Below are positions 54,316-62,736 of a DNA stretch of 64,000 nucleotides, piece after piece. The position numbers and the translations under genes were made by a program. The DNA comes from Methylocystis sp. IM3 (GTDB lineage Bacteria > Pseudomonadota > Alphaproteobacteria > Rhizobiales > Beijerinckiaceae). The stretch is taken from assembly GCF_038070105.1 (NCBI RefSeq), contig NZ_JBBPBZ010000005.1, positions 243,245-307,244 of the forward strand, in the 5' to 3' direction. How positions within the stretch are numbered: the stretch's first letter is position 1; every line of letters starts with the position of its first letter. The notes below the pieces were generated by a model, which did no database searches, had not been told where the DNA came from, and was given only the letters and a program-made list of their open reading frames with translations.

Positions 54316-56674
54316 GGCTGTCGTTAAGGCGCGCGAGCTCGAGTCGGATGTCTATTTGCCGTTCGTGAGGCATGTGGACGGAACCGTCATCAGCCTATCA
54401 ACACGCGCCCTCATCACGGTGATCAAGCTCGACGGCGTCTCCTTCGAGACCGCAGCGACGGCCGATATCAACGATCTCCACGCCAAGCTCAATCTGACCC
54501 TGCGCAATCTCGTCGACGAGCGTCTCGCGCTATGGGCGCATCTCGTGCGCCGTCGCTCGATGGAGTACCCTCAAGGCCAATTCCGTTCAGCCTTCGCCGC
54601 CGCGCTCGACGCCCGTTATCATGCAAAGCTCCAGAGTGAACGGCTCTTTCGCAACGACCTTTACCTCACGCTCGTTTGGCATCCGGGCCGCGCCACGACC
54701 GACGCCGCCGCCGATTTCTTCAAGCGATTGGGCCGCGCGGCCGGGGTCGCCTCGGAAGTTGATGCGGAAGGCTTGAAGCGGCTTGGCGACGCTGCGCGAG
54801 ACATCACGGCGGCGCTCGAGCGCTATGGGCCGCGCCGACTGAGACTCTGTGAGCGCCACGGCGTCGTTTTTTCCGAGCCGATGGAGCTCCTGCATGCGCT
54901 GGTCTCCGGTGAATGGCTGCCGGCGCCCTTGTCCCAAGGGCCGATCGGCTCTGCGCTCTACACCAACCGGGTCATCTTCGGGCGCGAAGCCCTGGAAATT
55001 CGCCGCAGCGGCGAGTCGCGCTTCGCCGGCATGTTCGGGATTAAGGAGTATCCAGCCTCAACCAAGCCCGGGCTATTGAACGGCCTGCTCTCGCTTCCGT
55101 TCGAGCTCGTCCTCACCCAATCCTTCGCCTTCCTGTCGAAAGCGGACGCAAAGACCGTCTTGACGCGCAAACAGAACCAGCTGGTCTCGGCGCGTGATCC
55201 CGCTGCCTCGCAGATCGAAGAGCTGAGCGACGCCCTCGACGACCTCGAATCGAACCGCTTCGCACTCGGCGACCACCACCTCTCGGCGCTCGTCTACGCC
55301 GAGACCCCGCGCCAGCTTGCCGACCACATGAGCCTGGCGCGGCGGGCGCTCGCCGACGCCGGCGCGGTGGTCGCGCGTGAAGACCTTGGGCTGGAAGCGG
55401 CCTATTGGGCCCAGCTCCCCGGTGTCTTCAAATATCGCGCCCGCGCCGGCGCGATCACCTCGCGCAATTTTGCGGCATTTTCCGCTTTCCATACCTATCC
55501 CACCGGCAAACCAGACGGCAATCATTGGGGCCCGGCGGTGGCGATGCTCGAGACCGCCTCCGGTTCCCCCTTCTATTTTTCCTTTCATCACGGCGATCTC
55601 GGCAACACCTTCATCTGCGGCCCCTCGGGGTCTGGCAAGACGGTAGTGCAGAATTTCCTGCTGGCGCAGGCGGAGCGTCTCGGAGCCTCCTATGTCTTCT
55701 TCGACAAGGACCGCGGCGCGGAAATTTTCGTGCGAGCCGCCGGCGGCGCTTACCTTACATTGCGCAACGGCGTTCCGACTGGCTGCGCGCCGCTCAAGGC
55801 CCTGGAGCTGACGCCGGTCAACCTCTCCTTCCTTGGCCAGCTCATTCGCAAGTTGGTCACGCCAGACAATCGGCCGCTGACAGTCGCCGAAGAACAAAGG
55901 ATTGATTCGGGGCTGCGCGCGCTCGGCAGGCTCCGGCCGCACGAGCGGTCTCTCGGGGCCCTGCGGGCTTTTCTCGGGCAACAGGACCCGGAAGGCGTCG
56001 GCGCAAGGTTAGAGCGGTGGGAGCAGGGCGGGCCCCTGGGGTGGGTTCTCGACGGAGATGCGGACCACATCGGCCTCGACTCCCGCGCCGTCGGTTTCGA
56101 TATGACCGACCTTCTCGATCATCCAACCGTACGCACGCCGTTGATGATGTACCTCTTCCATCGGGTCGAGCGGCTGATTGACGGCCGGCGCCTCATCATC
56201 GACATCGATGAATTCTGGAAGGCGCTCGGCGACGATGCTTTTCGCGATCTCGCGAACAATAAGCTAAAAACCATCCGCAAGCAGAATGGTGTGATGGTGT
56301 TTGGCACCCAATCGCCGCGCGACGCGCTCGCGTCGCCGATCGCCCACACGATCGTCGAGCAATGCCCGACGCAAATCTTCCTGCCGAATGCGCGCGGGAC
56401 CAGAGCCGATTATGTCGATGGTTTCCATCTTACTGACGCCGAGTTTCGTCTGATCAAGGAAGAGCTCGCGCCAGAGAGTCGGCGCTTTCTCGTCAAGCAG
56501 GGGCACAACTCCGTGGTCGCGAAGCTAAATCTGACGGGCTTCGACGACGAGCTCGCCGTCCTTTCGGGCCGCACCAAAACCGTCGAGCTCTTAGACCGTA
56601 TCCGCGCAGAGGTTGGCGACGATCCTGCCTGCTGGTTGTCGATTTTTCATGCCGAGCGAAGGAAAGCCAAATGA
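54308..56674 (+). CDS. virB4: VirB4/TrbE-type T4SS ATPase
   Basis: The 788-residue ATPase energises pilus assembly. The N-terminal domain is the CagE/TrbE type (for example RALITVIKLDGVSFETA and EARYHAKLQSERLF-like text). The C-terminal RecA-like domain has Walker A CGPSGSGKTVVQNFLLAQA near 438, Walker B RLIIDIDEFWKAL near 630 and FGTQSPRDALASPIAHTIVE. Length and order are normal. It overlaps virB3 upstream and virB5 downstream. Confidence 0.96.
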   Translation: MRKAVVKARELESDVYLPFVRHVDGTVISLSTRALITVIKLDGVSFETAATADINDLHAKLNLTLRNLVDERLALWAHLVRRRSMEYPQGQFRSAFAAALDARYHAKLQSERLFRNDLYLTLVWHPGRATTDAAADFFKRLGRAAGVASEVDAEGLKRLGDAARDITAALERYGPRRLRLCERHGVVFSEPMELLHALVSGEWLPAPLSQGPIGSALYTNRVIFGREALEIRRSGESRFAGMFGIKEYPASTKPGLLNGLLSLPFELVLTQSFAFLSKADAKTVLTRKQNQLVSARDPAASQIEELSDALDDLESNRFALGDHHLSALVYAETPRQLADHMSLARRALADAGAVVAREDLGLEAAYWAQLPGVFKYRARAGAITSRNFAAFSAFHTYPTGKPDGNHWGPAVAMLETASGSPFYFSFHHGDLGNTFICGPSGSGKTVVQNFLLAQAERLGASYVFFDKDRGAEIFVRAAGGAYLTLRNGVPTGCAPLKALELTPVNLSFLGQLIRKLVTPDNRPLTVAEEQRIDSGLRALGRLRPHERSLGALRAFLGQQDPEGVGARLERWEQGGPLGWVLDGDADHIGLDSRAVGFDMTDLLDHPTVRTPLMMYLFHRVERLIDGRRLIIDIDEFWKALGDDAFRDLANNKLKTIRKQNGVMVFGTQSPRDALASPIAHTIVEQCPTQIFLPNARGTRADYVDGFHLTDAEFRLIKEELAPESRRFLVKQGHNSVVAKLNLTGFDDELAVLSGRTKTVELLDRIRAEVGDDPACWLSIFHAERRKAK

Positions 56675-57381
56675 AATTCACAGCGGACTGGATTGGCGCG
56701 ACCGCGCTCGTCGGCGTTTTGGCTTCCCCTGCGACCGCGCAAGTCGTGTTTGATCCGAGCGTGTTTGCGCGCCAACTCGACCAGTTGGTGGAAATGAAGA
56801 AACAGGTCGACTCGCTGACATCGCAGCTTCAGGTTGCGCGCGACCAGCTGAGCGAAGCCAAGCGCCTTTATGATAGCGTCAACAAGCTGACGAACGCCAA
56901 TGACATCGGCGCGCTCCTCAACACGCCGCAGTTTCGTAAAGTGTTGCCGCAGCAGTTCTCGGAGATCGAAAAGCTCGTCGCTGGGCAAGGCGGCGGCAGT
57001 TTCGCAAATGCCGTGGATCAATATCTCACCCAGAACCGCGCCTATGCCGGCAACGGCAATTCCTACTACCAGAGCGAGCTCGAACGCATCGCCCGCGAGG
57101 CGGGGGCCAAGCACTCGCTCGGCCAAGCCGTCTACGACACGGCGTCGCAAAGGATCGACGCCCTCGAGGAACTGCGCAAGCGCGTCAGCTCGGCGAGCGA
57201 CGCGAAAGAAGTTTTCGATCTATCGGCCCGGCTCCAGGCCGAGCAGGCGCTGCTGCAGAATGATGTGCTCCGCATGCAGGGACTGGCGATGATCCAGGAG
57301 GCGCGCGGTGACATGGACGCGCAGCGCGAGCGCGAAAAGCAACGGCAAATCGTCGACGAAATGAAGGCGGCGTTGAAATGA
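56671..57381 (+). CDS. virB5: VirB5-like minor pilin / pilus-tip protein
   Basis: The 236-residue protein has a signal peptide (MKFTADWIGATALVGVLASP) and a helical body with FARQLDQLVEMKKQVDSLTS and QYLTQNRAYAGNGNSYYQSE. The C-terminal helix is rich in Gln and charged residues. This is the VirB5 pattern. ATG overlaps the virB4 stop by 4 bases (ATGA). It probably contacts recipient cells. Confidence 0.88.
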   Translation: MKFTADWIGATALVGVLASPATAQVVFDPSVFARQLDQLVEMKKQVDSLTSQLQVARDQLSEAKRLYDSVNKLTNANDIGALLNTPQFRKVLPQQFSEIEKLVAGQGGGSFANAVDQYLTQNRAYAGNGNSYYQSELERIAREAGAKHSLGQAVYDTASQRIDALEELRKRVSSASDAKEVFDLSARLQAEQALLQNDVLRMQGLAMIQEARGDMDAQREREKQRQIVDEMKAALK

Positions 57382-57668
57382 AGCGATCCAGTCTCCTTTT
57401 TCTTTCCTGCGTTATGAGCGCCGCTCTCGCCGGCTGCGGCGAGGACAGGCGGCCCCGCGCGCCTTCATCAAACGTCTCAGGGAAACAATCGGCCTCGCAG
57501 CCGGCAAAGACCGTGTCCTGGTTTATCGAACATCGCGACGAATTGCAGGCGACGATGACGGCCTGCCGCGACAATCCAGGCGCGCTCGCAAAGACGCCCG
57601 ACTGCGTCAACGCCAGCGCGGCGCGGGACAAAATCATGGTGCAAGAAATGAAAGACGCCCTCAAATAG
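57378..57668 (+). CDS. eexN: EexN-family entry-exclusion lipoprotein
   Basis: The 96-residue precursor has a lipobox, MSAALAGCGED (Cys20), and the EexN signature VSWFIEHRDELQATMTACRD, then NPGALAKTPDCVNASAA. Such lipoproteins block entry of the same element into a cell that already carries it. ATG overlaps the virB5 stop (ATGA), the usual position between virB5 and virB6 in this type of operon. Confidence 0.85.
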   Translation: MKRSSLLFLSCVMSAALAGCGEDRRPRAPSSNVSGKQSASQPAKTVSWFIEHRDELQATMTACRDNPGALAKTPDCVNASAARDKIMVQEMKDALK

Positions 57669-57677
57669 GATTGCCCC

Positions 57678-58640
57678 ATGGCCGTGAACGTCTTCGACAG
57701 TTTCCTGCACGAATTCGAGCAGCCGATCACGAATTTCGTGTCGACATCGGCGGGAAACCTCGCCTCTTACGTCAATGGTCCGTTGCGCGTCGCCGTGATG
57801 CTGTATGTAATCCTTTACGGCTTCGCCGTCATGCGCGGCGCCATCGCCGAGCCAATCCTGGATTTCGCGTTTCGGGCGATGCGCATTGTCGTGATCGTGT
57901 TGCTGGCCACGAACTCCTCGTCGTTCCAACAATATGTCGCGGGCCTGTTTTTCGAGTCTCTCCCGAAGGAGATCGGCAACGCCATCGCTGGCTCCGGCCT
58001 CAACGTCGCTTCCGGTACGCCGTTCGACCAATTGCTCTCCAAAGGGATCGACGTCGCCAACAAGATTTACGACCAGGCAGGCTTGACCAACATCGCGCCG
58101 GCGCTGATCGCGGCCATCCTTCTGGTCTTCGTCGCAGTTGGCTCGTTTCTGCAGTTTGCGGTCCTGCTCTACGCCAAGATCGGTCTCGGGATCGTCATCG
58201 CGCTCGGACCTCTGTTCATTGCGCTTGCTCTCTTCGACGCCACCCGCCCTTTCGCCGAAAGCTGGCTCCGCCAGGTCGTCAATTTCCTCATCCTGCTCGT
58301 GCTCGTTGTCGCCCTCGTGGGATTGATGCTGAACGCGGTCAGCGGCTTCATCGATAAATTCGGCGCGAATGCCGCCACCACCGGCGAAATGTTGGTGGGC
58401 GCGGTGGCGATTAGCGCCGTGCTCGGTCTTTCCGGACATATCGCCCTGCAATTGCCGTCGATCGCCGGCGGGCTCGCCGGCGGCGGCGCGTCGCTGGCGA
58501 GCCGCCTGGTGACGCGGACGCTCGTCGGCAACGCCGCCGCAGCGGCGGCGGGGGCCTATGCCGGCGCGCGCTGGTCGGCGAACCGCAGCCTCGCCGCGAT
58601 GAAGGTCCGCAGACAAGGCGGCAGCATCGAGCGCGTCTGA
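57678..58640 (+). CDS. virB6: VirB6/TrbL-like polytopic T4SS protein
   Basis: The 320-residue protein has at least five membrane segments (VAVMLYVILYGFAVMRG, ALIAAILLVFVAVGSFL, LGIVIALGPLFIALALF, FLILLVLVVALVGLMLN, AVAISAVLGLSGHIAL) and the conserved GPLFIALALFDATRPFAESW core of VirB6. It forms the inner-membrane channel. Its C-terminal Ala/Gly-rich tail is cytoplasmic or periplasmic. It starts 10 bp after eexN. Confidence 0.92.
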   Translation: MAVNVFDSFLHEFEQPITNFVSTSAGNLASYVNGPLRVAVMLYVILYGFAVMRGAIAEPILDFAFRAMRIVVIVLLATNSSSFQQYVAGLFFESLPKEIGNAIAGSGLNVASGTPFDQLLSKGIDVANKIYDQAGLTNIAPALIAAILLVFVAVGSFLQFAVLLYAKIGLGIVIALGPLFIALALFDATRPFAESWLRQVVNFLILLVLVVALVGLMLNAVSGFIDKFGANAATTGEMLVGAVAISAVLGLSGHIALQLPSIAGGLAGGGASLASRLVTRTLVGNAAAAAAGAYAGARWSANRSLAAMKVRRQGGSIERV

Positions 58641-58707
58641 TCAATGGTTTCAGGTCAACAAGAAACGGGGGCGCTCGCCCCCTTGGACAATATTGGGGTG
58701 AAAGGTA

Positions 58708-59034
58708 ATGCGGCGTCGCTTGCTTATTTTGTGCCTGATCGGCTGGCCGCTCGGCGGCTGCGCGACTTTCTCGAGCGCGCCGCCCAGTTGCGACGGCCTC
58801 GCGCGGCGTCCGCTCAACCGCTCGCTTTGGGACTGGGAAAGCGGCTCGGCCGCCATCGGGCTCCATGCTCTTCCCGCCTTTGCCTCGGCTCCGATCCGAA
58901 CGGCCGACAGCGCCCAGCCGACGGCGGCAAACCCGCCAGGCGGGGCAGCGGCGGCGTCCGCAGCTGGCGACAAGAGAAACCCCAATCGCGGCGTCGACCT
59001 CGCTTCCTACCGCTCTTGCGGCAGGGAGGGCTGA
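58708..59034 (+). CDS. virB7: VirB7-like lipoprotein
   Basis: The 108-residue precursor has a lipobox, [12 protein letters not shown] (Cys18), and then a variable Ala/Pro-rich region with two further Cys (PPSCDGL and YRSCGREG). Position between virB6 and virB8 suggests the outer-membrane VirB7 role, stabilising VirB9. AAAGG lies before the ATG. It is longer than the classic 40-60-residue VirB7. Confidence 0.75.
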   Translation: MRRRLLILCLIGWPLGGCATFSSAPPSCDGLARRPLNRSLWDWESGSAAIGLHALPAFASAPIRTADSAQPTAANPPGGAAAASAAGDKRNPNRGVDLASYRSCGREG

Positions 59035-59036
59035 AG

Positions 59037-59708
59037 ATGGTGCGTCCCGATGAACTGCAAGCCTATTTCGACAATGCGCGCCGCTGGGAGCAGGACCTGT
59101 TGCTTTCCGCCCAGCGCTCCAAACGGATCGCCTGGTTCGTCGCCGCCGGGGCCTGCGCCCTGGCCGTCGTGTCCGTCGGCGCGGTCGCGGCGCTGGCGCC
59201 CTTGAAGACGGTGGAGCCCTTCGTGATCCGGGTCGACAATTCCACCGGCATCGTCGAAACCGTCGCAGCGCTCAAGCAGACGCCCGCGCGGTACGACGAA
59301 GCAGTCACCAAATATTTTCTGGCGAGCTATGTGCGCGCACGCGAGGGCTATAGCGCCGCAGAAGCCGAGACCAACTTCCGAACCGTCTCGCTGCTCTCGG
59401 CCCCGGCCGAACAGGCGCGTTTCGCGGCCTGGTATCGTGGCTCCAACCCCGAGAGCCCGCAGGTTCTCCATGGCCGCTTCGGCGTCGCGAACGTGCGCAT
59501 CAAGGCGATTTCGCTCTTGAGCGACACGGTCGCATCGGTCCGCTATCTCGCCGAGAGCCGCAAGGGGGAAGAGACGCGCGTCACCCATTGGATCGCGACT
59601 TTGACCTTCTCCTACGTCAACGCGCCGACGTCGTCGAGCGATCGCCTCATCAACCCGCTGGGCTTTCTCGTCTCGGAGTACCGGGCCGATCCGGAGGTCT
59701 TGCCATGA
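59037..59708 (+). CDS. virB8: VirB8-like T4SS assembly factor
   Basis: The 223-residue protein has a short cytoplasmic N terminus ([20 protein letters not shown]) and one membrane segment ([20 protein letters not shown]). The periplasmic NTF2-like domain has [20 protein letters not shown] and the end [16 protein letters not shown]. It nucleates the inner-membrane complex. ATG 59037 follows GGGAGGGCTGAAG; the long in-frame extension upstream overlaps the virB7 gene and is rejected. virB9 overlaps by 4 bases. Confidence 0.93.
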   Translation: MVRPDELQAYFDNARRWEQDLLLSAQRSKRIAWFVAAGACALAVVSVGAVAALAPLKTVEPFVIRVDNSTGIVETVAALKQTPARYDEAVTKYFLASYVRAREGYSAAEAETNFRTVSLLSAPAEQARFAAWYRGSNPESPQVLHGRFGVANVRIKAISLLSDTVASVRYLAESRKGEETRVTHWIATLTFSYVNAPTSSSDRLINPLGFLVSEYRADPEVLP

Positions 59709-60547
59709 GGCGCGGGGGTTTTCTTTTCATGCTGGCGCTCGCCTGTGCGGGCCCAGCGTTAGCATTGCAGCAGCCGGCCGCTGGTCAACGCGACGCGCGG
59801 GTGCGCACCGTCGCCTATGATCCGGCCAATGTCGTCAAGATCAACGGGGTGATCCGAGCGTCGACGCAGGTCGTCTTCGCCGATGATGAAGAAATCGCGC
59901 ATGTGGCGATCGGCGACACGGTCGCCTGGGAAGTTGCGCCCGCCGGATCGATCCTGTTCCTCAAGCCACGCGAGCGGCATCCGCCCACCAATCTGCAGGT
60001 TGTCACGACGCGGGCGGACGGGCGCAAACGCTCCTACCAGTTCGAGCTGTCGATCGCCGAAAGCTCGCTCGCCGAGGGCTACTTCGTCGTGCGCTTCGCT
60101 TACCCGGTCGACGAGATCGAACGCCGCCGCTTCGAGGCCGCCGCTCGGGGCGCCGAACGCGAAGGGGCGATGATCGAGCAGACCTTCGACGTCTCTCGCG
60201 CGGAAGCGCCGCGCAATTGGCGCTTCTCGGCGCAGGGATCGGCGGATCTCGAGCCGGAAGCGGTCTTCGACGACGGCAAGGAGACGAGCTTCCGCTTTGC
60301 CGGAAATCGCGAGATTCCGGCGATCTACCTGATCGCCTCGGACGGATCCGAAACGCTCGCGGCCAAGGACGTGCGCGACGAGCTTGTCGTCGTCCATGCG
60401 ACGGCGCGGGAGTTTCGGCTGCGCAAAGGCGGCGATGTGCTCTGCGTCTACAACGAAGCCTTCGACCCGGTCGGCGTCAACCCCAGCACGAACACGATGA
60501 GCCCGAATGTCGCGCGTCTGCCGAAAGCCCCGATCAGGCGCCGGTAA
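59705..60547 (+). CDS. virB9: VirB9-like outer-membrane-complex protein
   Basis: The 280-residue protein has a signal peptide ([18 protein letters not shown]), an N-terminal domain with [20 protein letters not shown] and a C-terminal domain with [40 protein letters not shown] and the terminal [20 protein letters not shown]. These are standard VirB9/TrbG blocks. It forms the core ring with VirB7 and VirB10. Confidence 0.94.
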   Translation: MRRGGFLFMLALACAGPALALQQPAAGQRDARVRTVAYDPANVVKINGVIRASTQVVFADDEEIAHVAIGDTVAWEVAPAGSILFLKPRERHPPTNLQVVTTRADGRKRSYQFELSIAESSLAEGYFVVRFAYPVDEIERRRFEAAARGAEREGAMIEQTFDVSRAEAPRNWRFSAQGSADLEPEAVFDDGKETSFRFAGNREIPAIYLIASDGSETLAAKDVRDELVVVHATAREFRLRKGGDVLCVYNEAFDPVGVNPSTNTMSPNVARLPKAPIRRR

Positions 60548-60562
60548 GCAAGAGGATAAGAA

Positions 60563-61708
60563 ATGACCGAAGCCCAGATCAACGCCCTCCCGGGCGAGCG
60601 CGGCATCACTCCGGTAGCGGGGGGAAGTGACGATAGGGGGCGCGCGACGCTCCAACGCGGCCTCGGGGCCGCGGCGTTGACCGCTTTCGCGGCGCTGATC
60701 ATCTGGGGAACATGGAAGGGCGAGACAAAGGCAAACGACCCCTCGGCCCATAAATTCATGATCCGCCAGGCGACCGCCTTCGAGCCGGCGCGCGAGCCGC
60801 CGGCGCGAAAGGAGGCGGATGTCACAGGCTCCATTCCCCTCGCCGCGCCGGCGGCGTTGACGCCCTCGGTCCCTGATCAATTGATGGAGAGCGCGCGGCG
60901 CGCGCCGGTGCTCGTCTACAACCGGCCGCTCCAGGCGCGCCCGGCTCGGAACGCGCTTGCCGACGAACCGGGTCTCTATCCCAACGGGGGAGGGGGGCCG
61001 GGGCCGCACAACGAGCTCCTCGACAAATTGCAGCCAACCCCGCTCGAGGGCGTACGCGCCTCACGCCTTCCCAATCGAAACCTCCTCGTCGCGCAAGGGA
61101 CGCCGATCCCTTGCGTCCTGGAGACGGCGATGTCGTCCGACGTCCCCGGTTTCGTCTCCTGCGTCGTGTTGCGCGACGTCATGTCCGACTCGGGAAATGT
61201 CGTGTTGATGGAGAAGGGCACACAGATCGTCGGCGAGTATCGCGCCACTGTCCGGCGCGGTTCGCAGCGCCTGTTCGTGCTGTGGACACGGGCGAAAACC
61301 CCAACGGGCGTCATCGTCGCCCTTGCGTCGCCCGGAACCGACGCGCTCGGCCGCGCCGGCTTCGATGGCGAGATCGACACGCACTTCTGGCAGCGTTTTG
61401 GCGGCGCGCTCCTGCTGTCGGTCGTCGGCGACGCCGCCGCGATCGGCCGCCAGCAGCTGCAGTCAAATGACATCCAGATTGTCAACGCGCCCGGAGCCAT
61501 GAACACCGGCGCGGCCGTCGCCGTTCAGAACTCGATCGATATCCCGCCGACCCTGACCAAAAACCAGGGCGAACTGGTCAATGTGTTCGTCGCGCGCGAT
61601 CTCGATTTTTCCTCCGTTTATCGACTTCGTCCCATCGCGACGCACACGCCGGCTTTCGATCGACCGCCGACAGGCGTCGCGGCGCCTCGATTGGTGACCA
61701 AGCCATGA
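60563..61708 (+). CDS. virB10: VirB10-like core-channel protein
   Basis: The 381-residue protein has a cytoplasmic leader, one membrane helix (GLGAAALTAFAALIIWGTWK at about 34-50), a proline-rich periplasmic linker and the C-terminal channel domain with LVAQGTPIPCVLETAMSSDV, LMEKGTQIVGEYRATVRRG and IDTHFWQRFGGALLLSVVGD. The ending NQGELVNVFVARDLDFSSVY is the family end. It spans both membranes and opens the channel. virB11 overlaps by 4 bases. Confidence 0.95.
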   Translation: MTEAQINALPGERGITPVAGGSDDRGRATLQRGLGAAALTAFAALIIWGTWKGETKANDPSAHKFMIRQATAFEPAREPPARKEADVTGSIPLAAPAALTPSVPDQLMESARRAPVLVYNRPLQARPARNALADEPGLYPNGGGGPGPHNELLDKLQPTPLEGVRASRLPNRNLLVAQGTPIPCVLETAMSSDVPGFVSCVVLRDVMSDSGNVVLMEKGTQIVGEYRATVRRGSQRLFVLWTRAKTPTGVIVALASPGTDALGRAGFDGEIDTHFWQRFGGALLLSVVGDAAAIGRQQLQSNDIQIVNAPGAMNTGAAVAVQNSIDIPPTLTKNQGELVNVFVARDLDFSSVYRLRPIATHTPAFDRPPTGVAAPRLVTKP

Positions 61709-62736
61709 GACTCGCCGGGAGCGCCGAGCGCAGTGGGCCTCGCCTTGTCCTCGAGCGCTTTCTCGAACCCTTGGCGCCCTATCTTTCAGACCAGAGCTTG
61801 ACCGAGATCATAGTCAACCGCCCCGGCGAGATCTTCGTCGAGGGTCCCGGCGGCTGGGCGCGGCATGAGGCGGCGGCGCTGACACAGGAGCATCTTCTGC
61901 ATCTCGCGACCGCCGCGGCAGGCTTCACGAAGCAGGATGTCAGCGCCGAGCGGCCAATCGTTTCGACGACGCTCCTTGGCGACGAGCGTTGCCAGATCGT
62001 CTTGCCGCCGGCGGTTCCCGTTGGGACGGCAAGTCTGACGATCCGAAAGGCCGCCGCGCTGACCATGTCCCTCGAGAAGCTCGAAGAAGCGCGCCTCTTC
62101 GACGACGTGCGCGCGGCGAGCGAAGACCTCTCCGTCGAGGAGCGTCGGCTGCTCGACTTGAAGGAATCAGGCCAATGGCGGGAGTTCCTGGAGCTCGCGG
62201 TGCTGACCCGCCGCAATATTCTGATCTCCGGGGCCACGGGCTCGGGCAAGACAACGCTCTCGAAAGCGCTGATCGCGGCGATCCCAGGCGACGAGCGACT
62301 GATCGCGATAGAAGACGCGGCCGAACTCGTGATTCCTCACGCGAATTGCGTGCGGCTCCTATACGCCAAGGACGGGCAGGGCCTCGCCAAGGTCGGCCCG
62401 CGCGAGCTCCTGGAATCCTGCTTGCGGATGCGCCCCGACCGCATCCTGCTGCAGGAACTGCGCGACGGAACCGCCTTCTTCTATCTTAGGAACGTCAACT
62501 CCGGCCATCCTGGCTCGATCACCACGGTCCATGCGGACAGCGCCCGGCTCGCCCTTGAGCAATTGACGCTTCTCGTGAAGGAAAGCGCCGAAGGCCGCGA
62601 TCTGCATCGCGACGATATCCGTTCTCTGCTGCTCCTGCTCGTCGACGTGGTCGTTCAGATGCAAAAACGCGACGGACGCTACCGAATCACGGAAATCTAT
62701 TATGACCCCGTTCGCAAACGCGAGCACGCCCGTTAG
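61705..62736 (+). CDS. virB11: VirB11-type hexameric ATPase
   Basis: The 343-residue traffic ATPase has Walker A ILISGATGSGKTTLSKALIA near 172-181, the Asp box AIEDAAELVI, Walker B-like RPDRILLQELRDGTAFFYLR and the His box GHPGSITTVHADSA. It powers substrate transfer and pilus dynamics. ATG overlaps the virB10 stop; the virD4 gene starts inside its 3' end. Confidence 0.95.
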   Translation: MRLAGSAERSGPRLVLERFLEPLAPYLSDQSLTEIIVNRPGEIFVEGPGGWARHEAAALTQEHLLHLATAAAGFTKQDVSAERPIVSTTLLGDERCQIVLPPAVPVGTASLTIRKAAALTMSLEKLEEARLFDDVRAASEDLSVEERRLLDLKESGQWREFLELAVLTRRNILISGATGSGKTTLSKALIAAIPGDERLIAIEDAAELVIPHANCVRLLYAKDGQGLAKVGPRELLESCLRMRPDRILLQELRDGTAFFYLRNVNSGHPGSITTVHADSARLALEQLTLLVKESAEGRDLHRDDIRSLLLLLVDVVVQMQKRDGRYRITEIYYDPVRKREHAR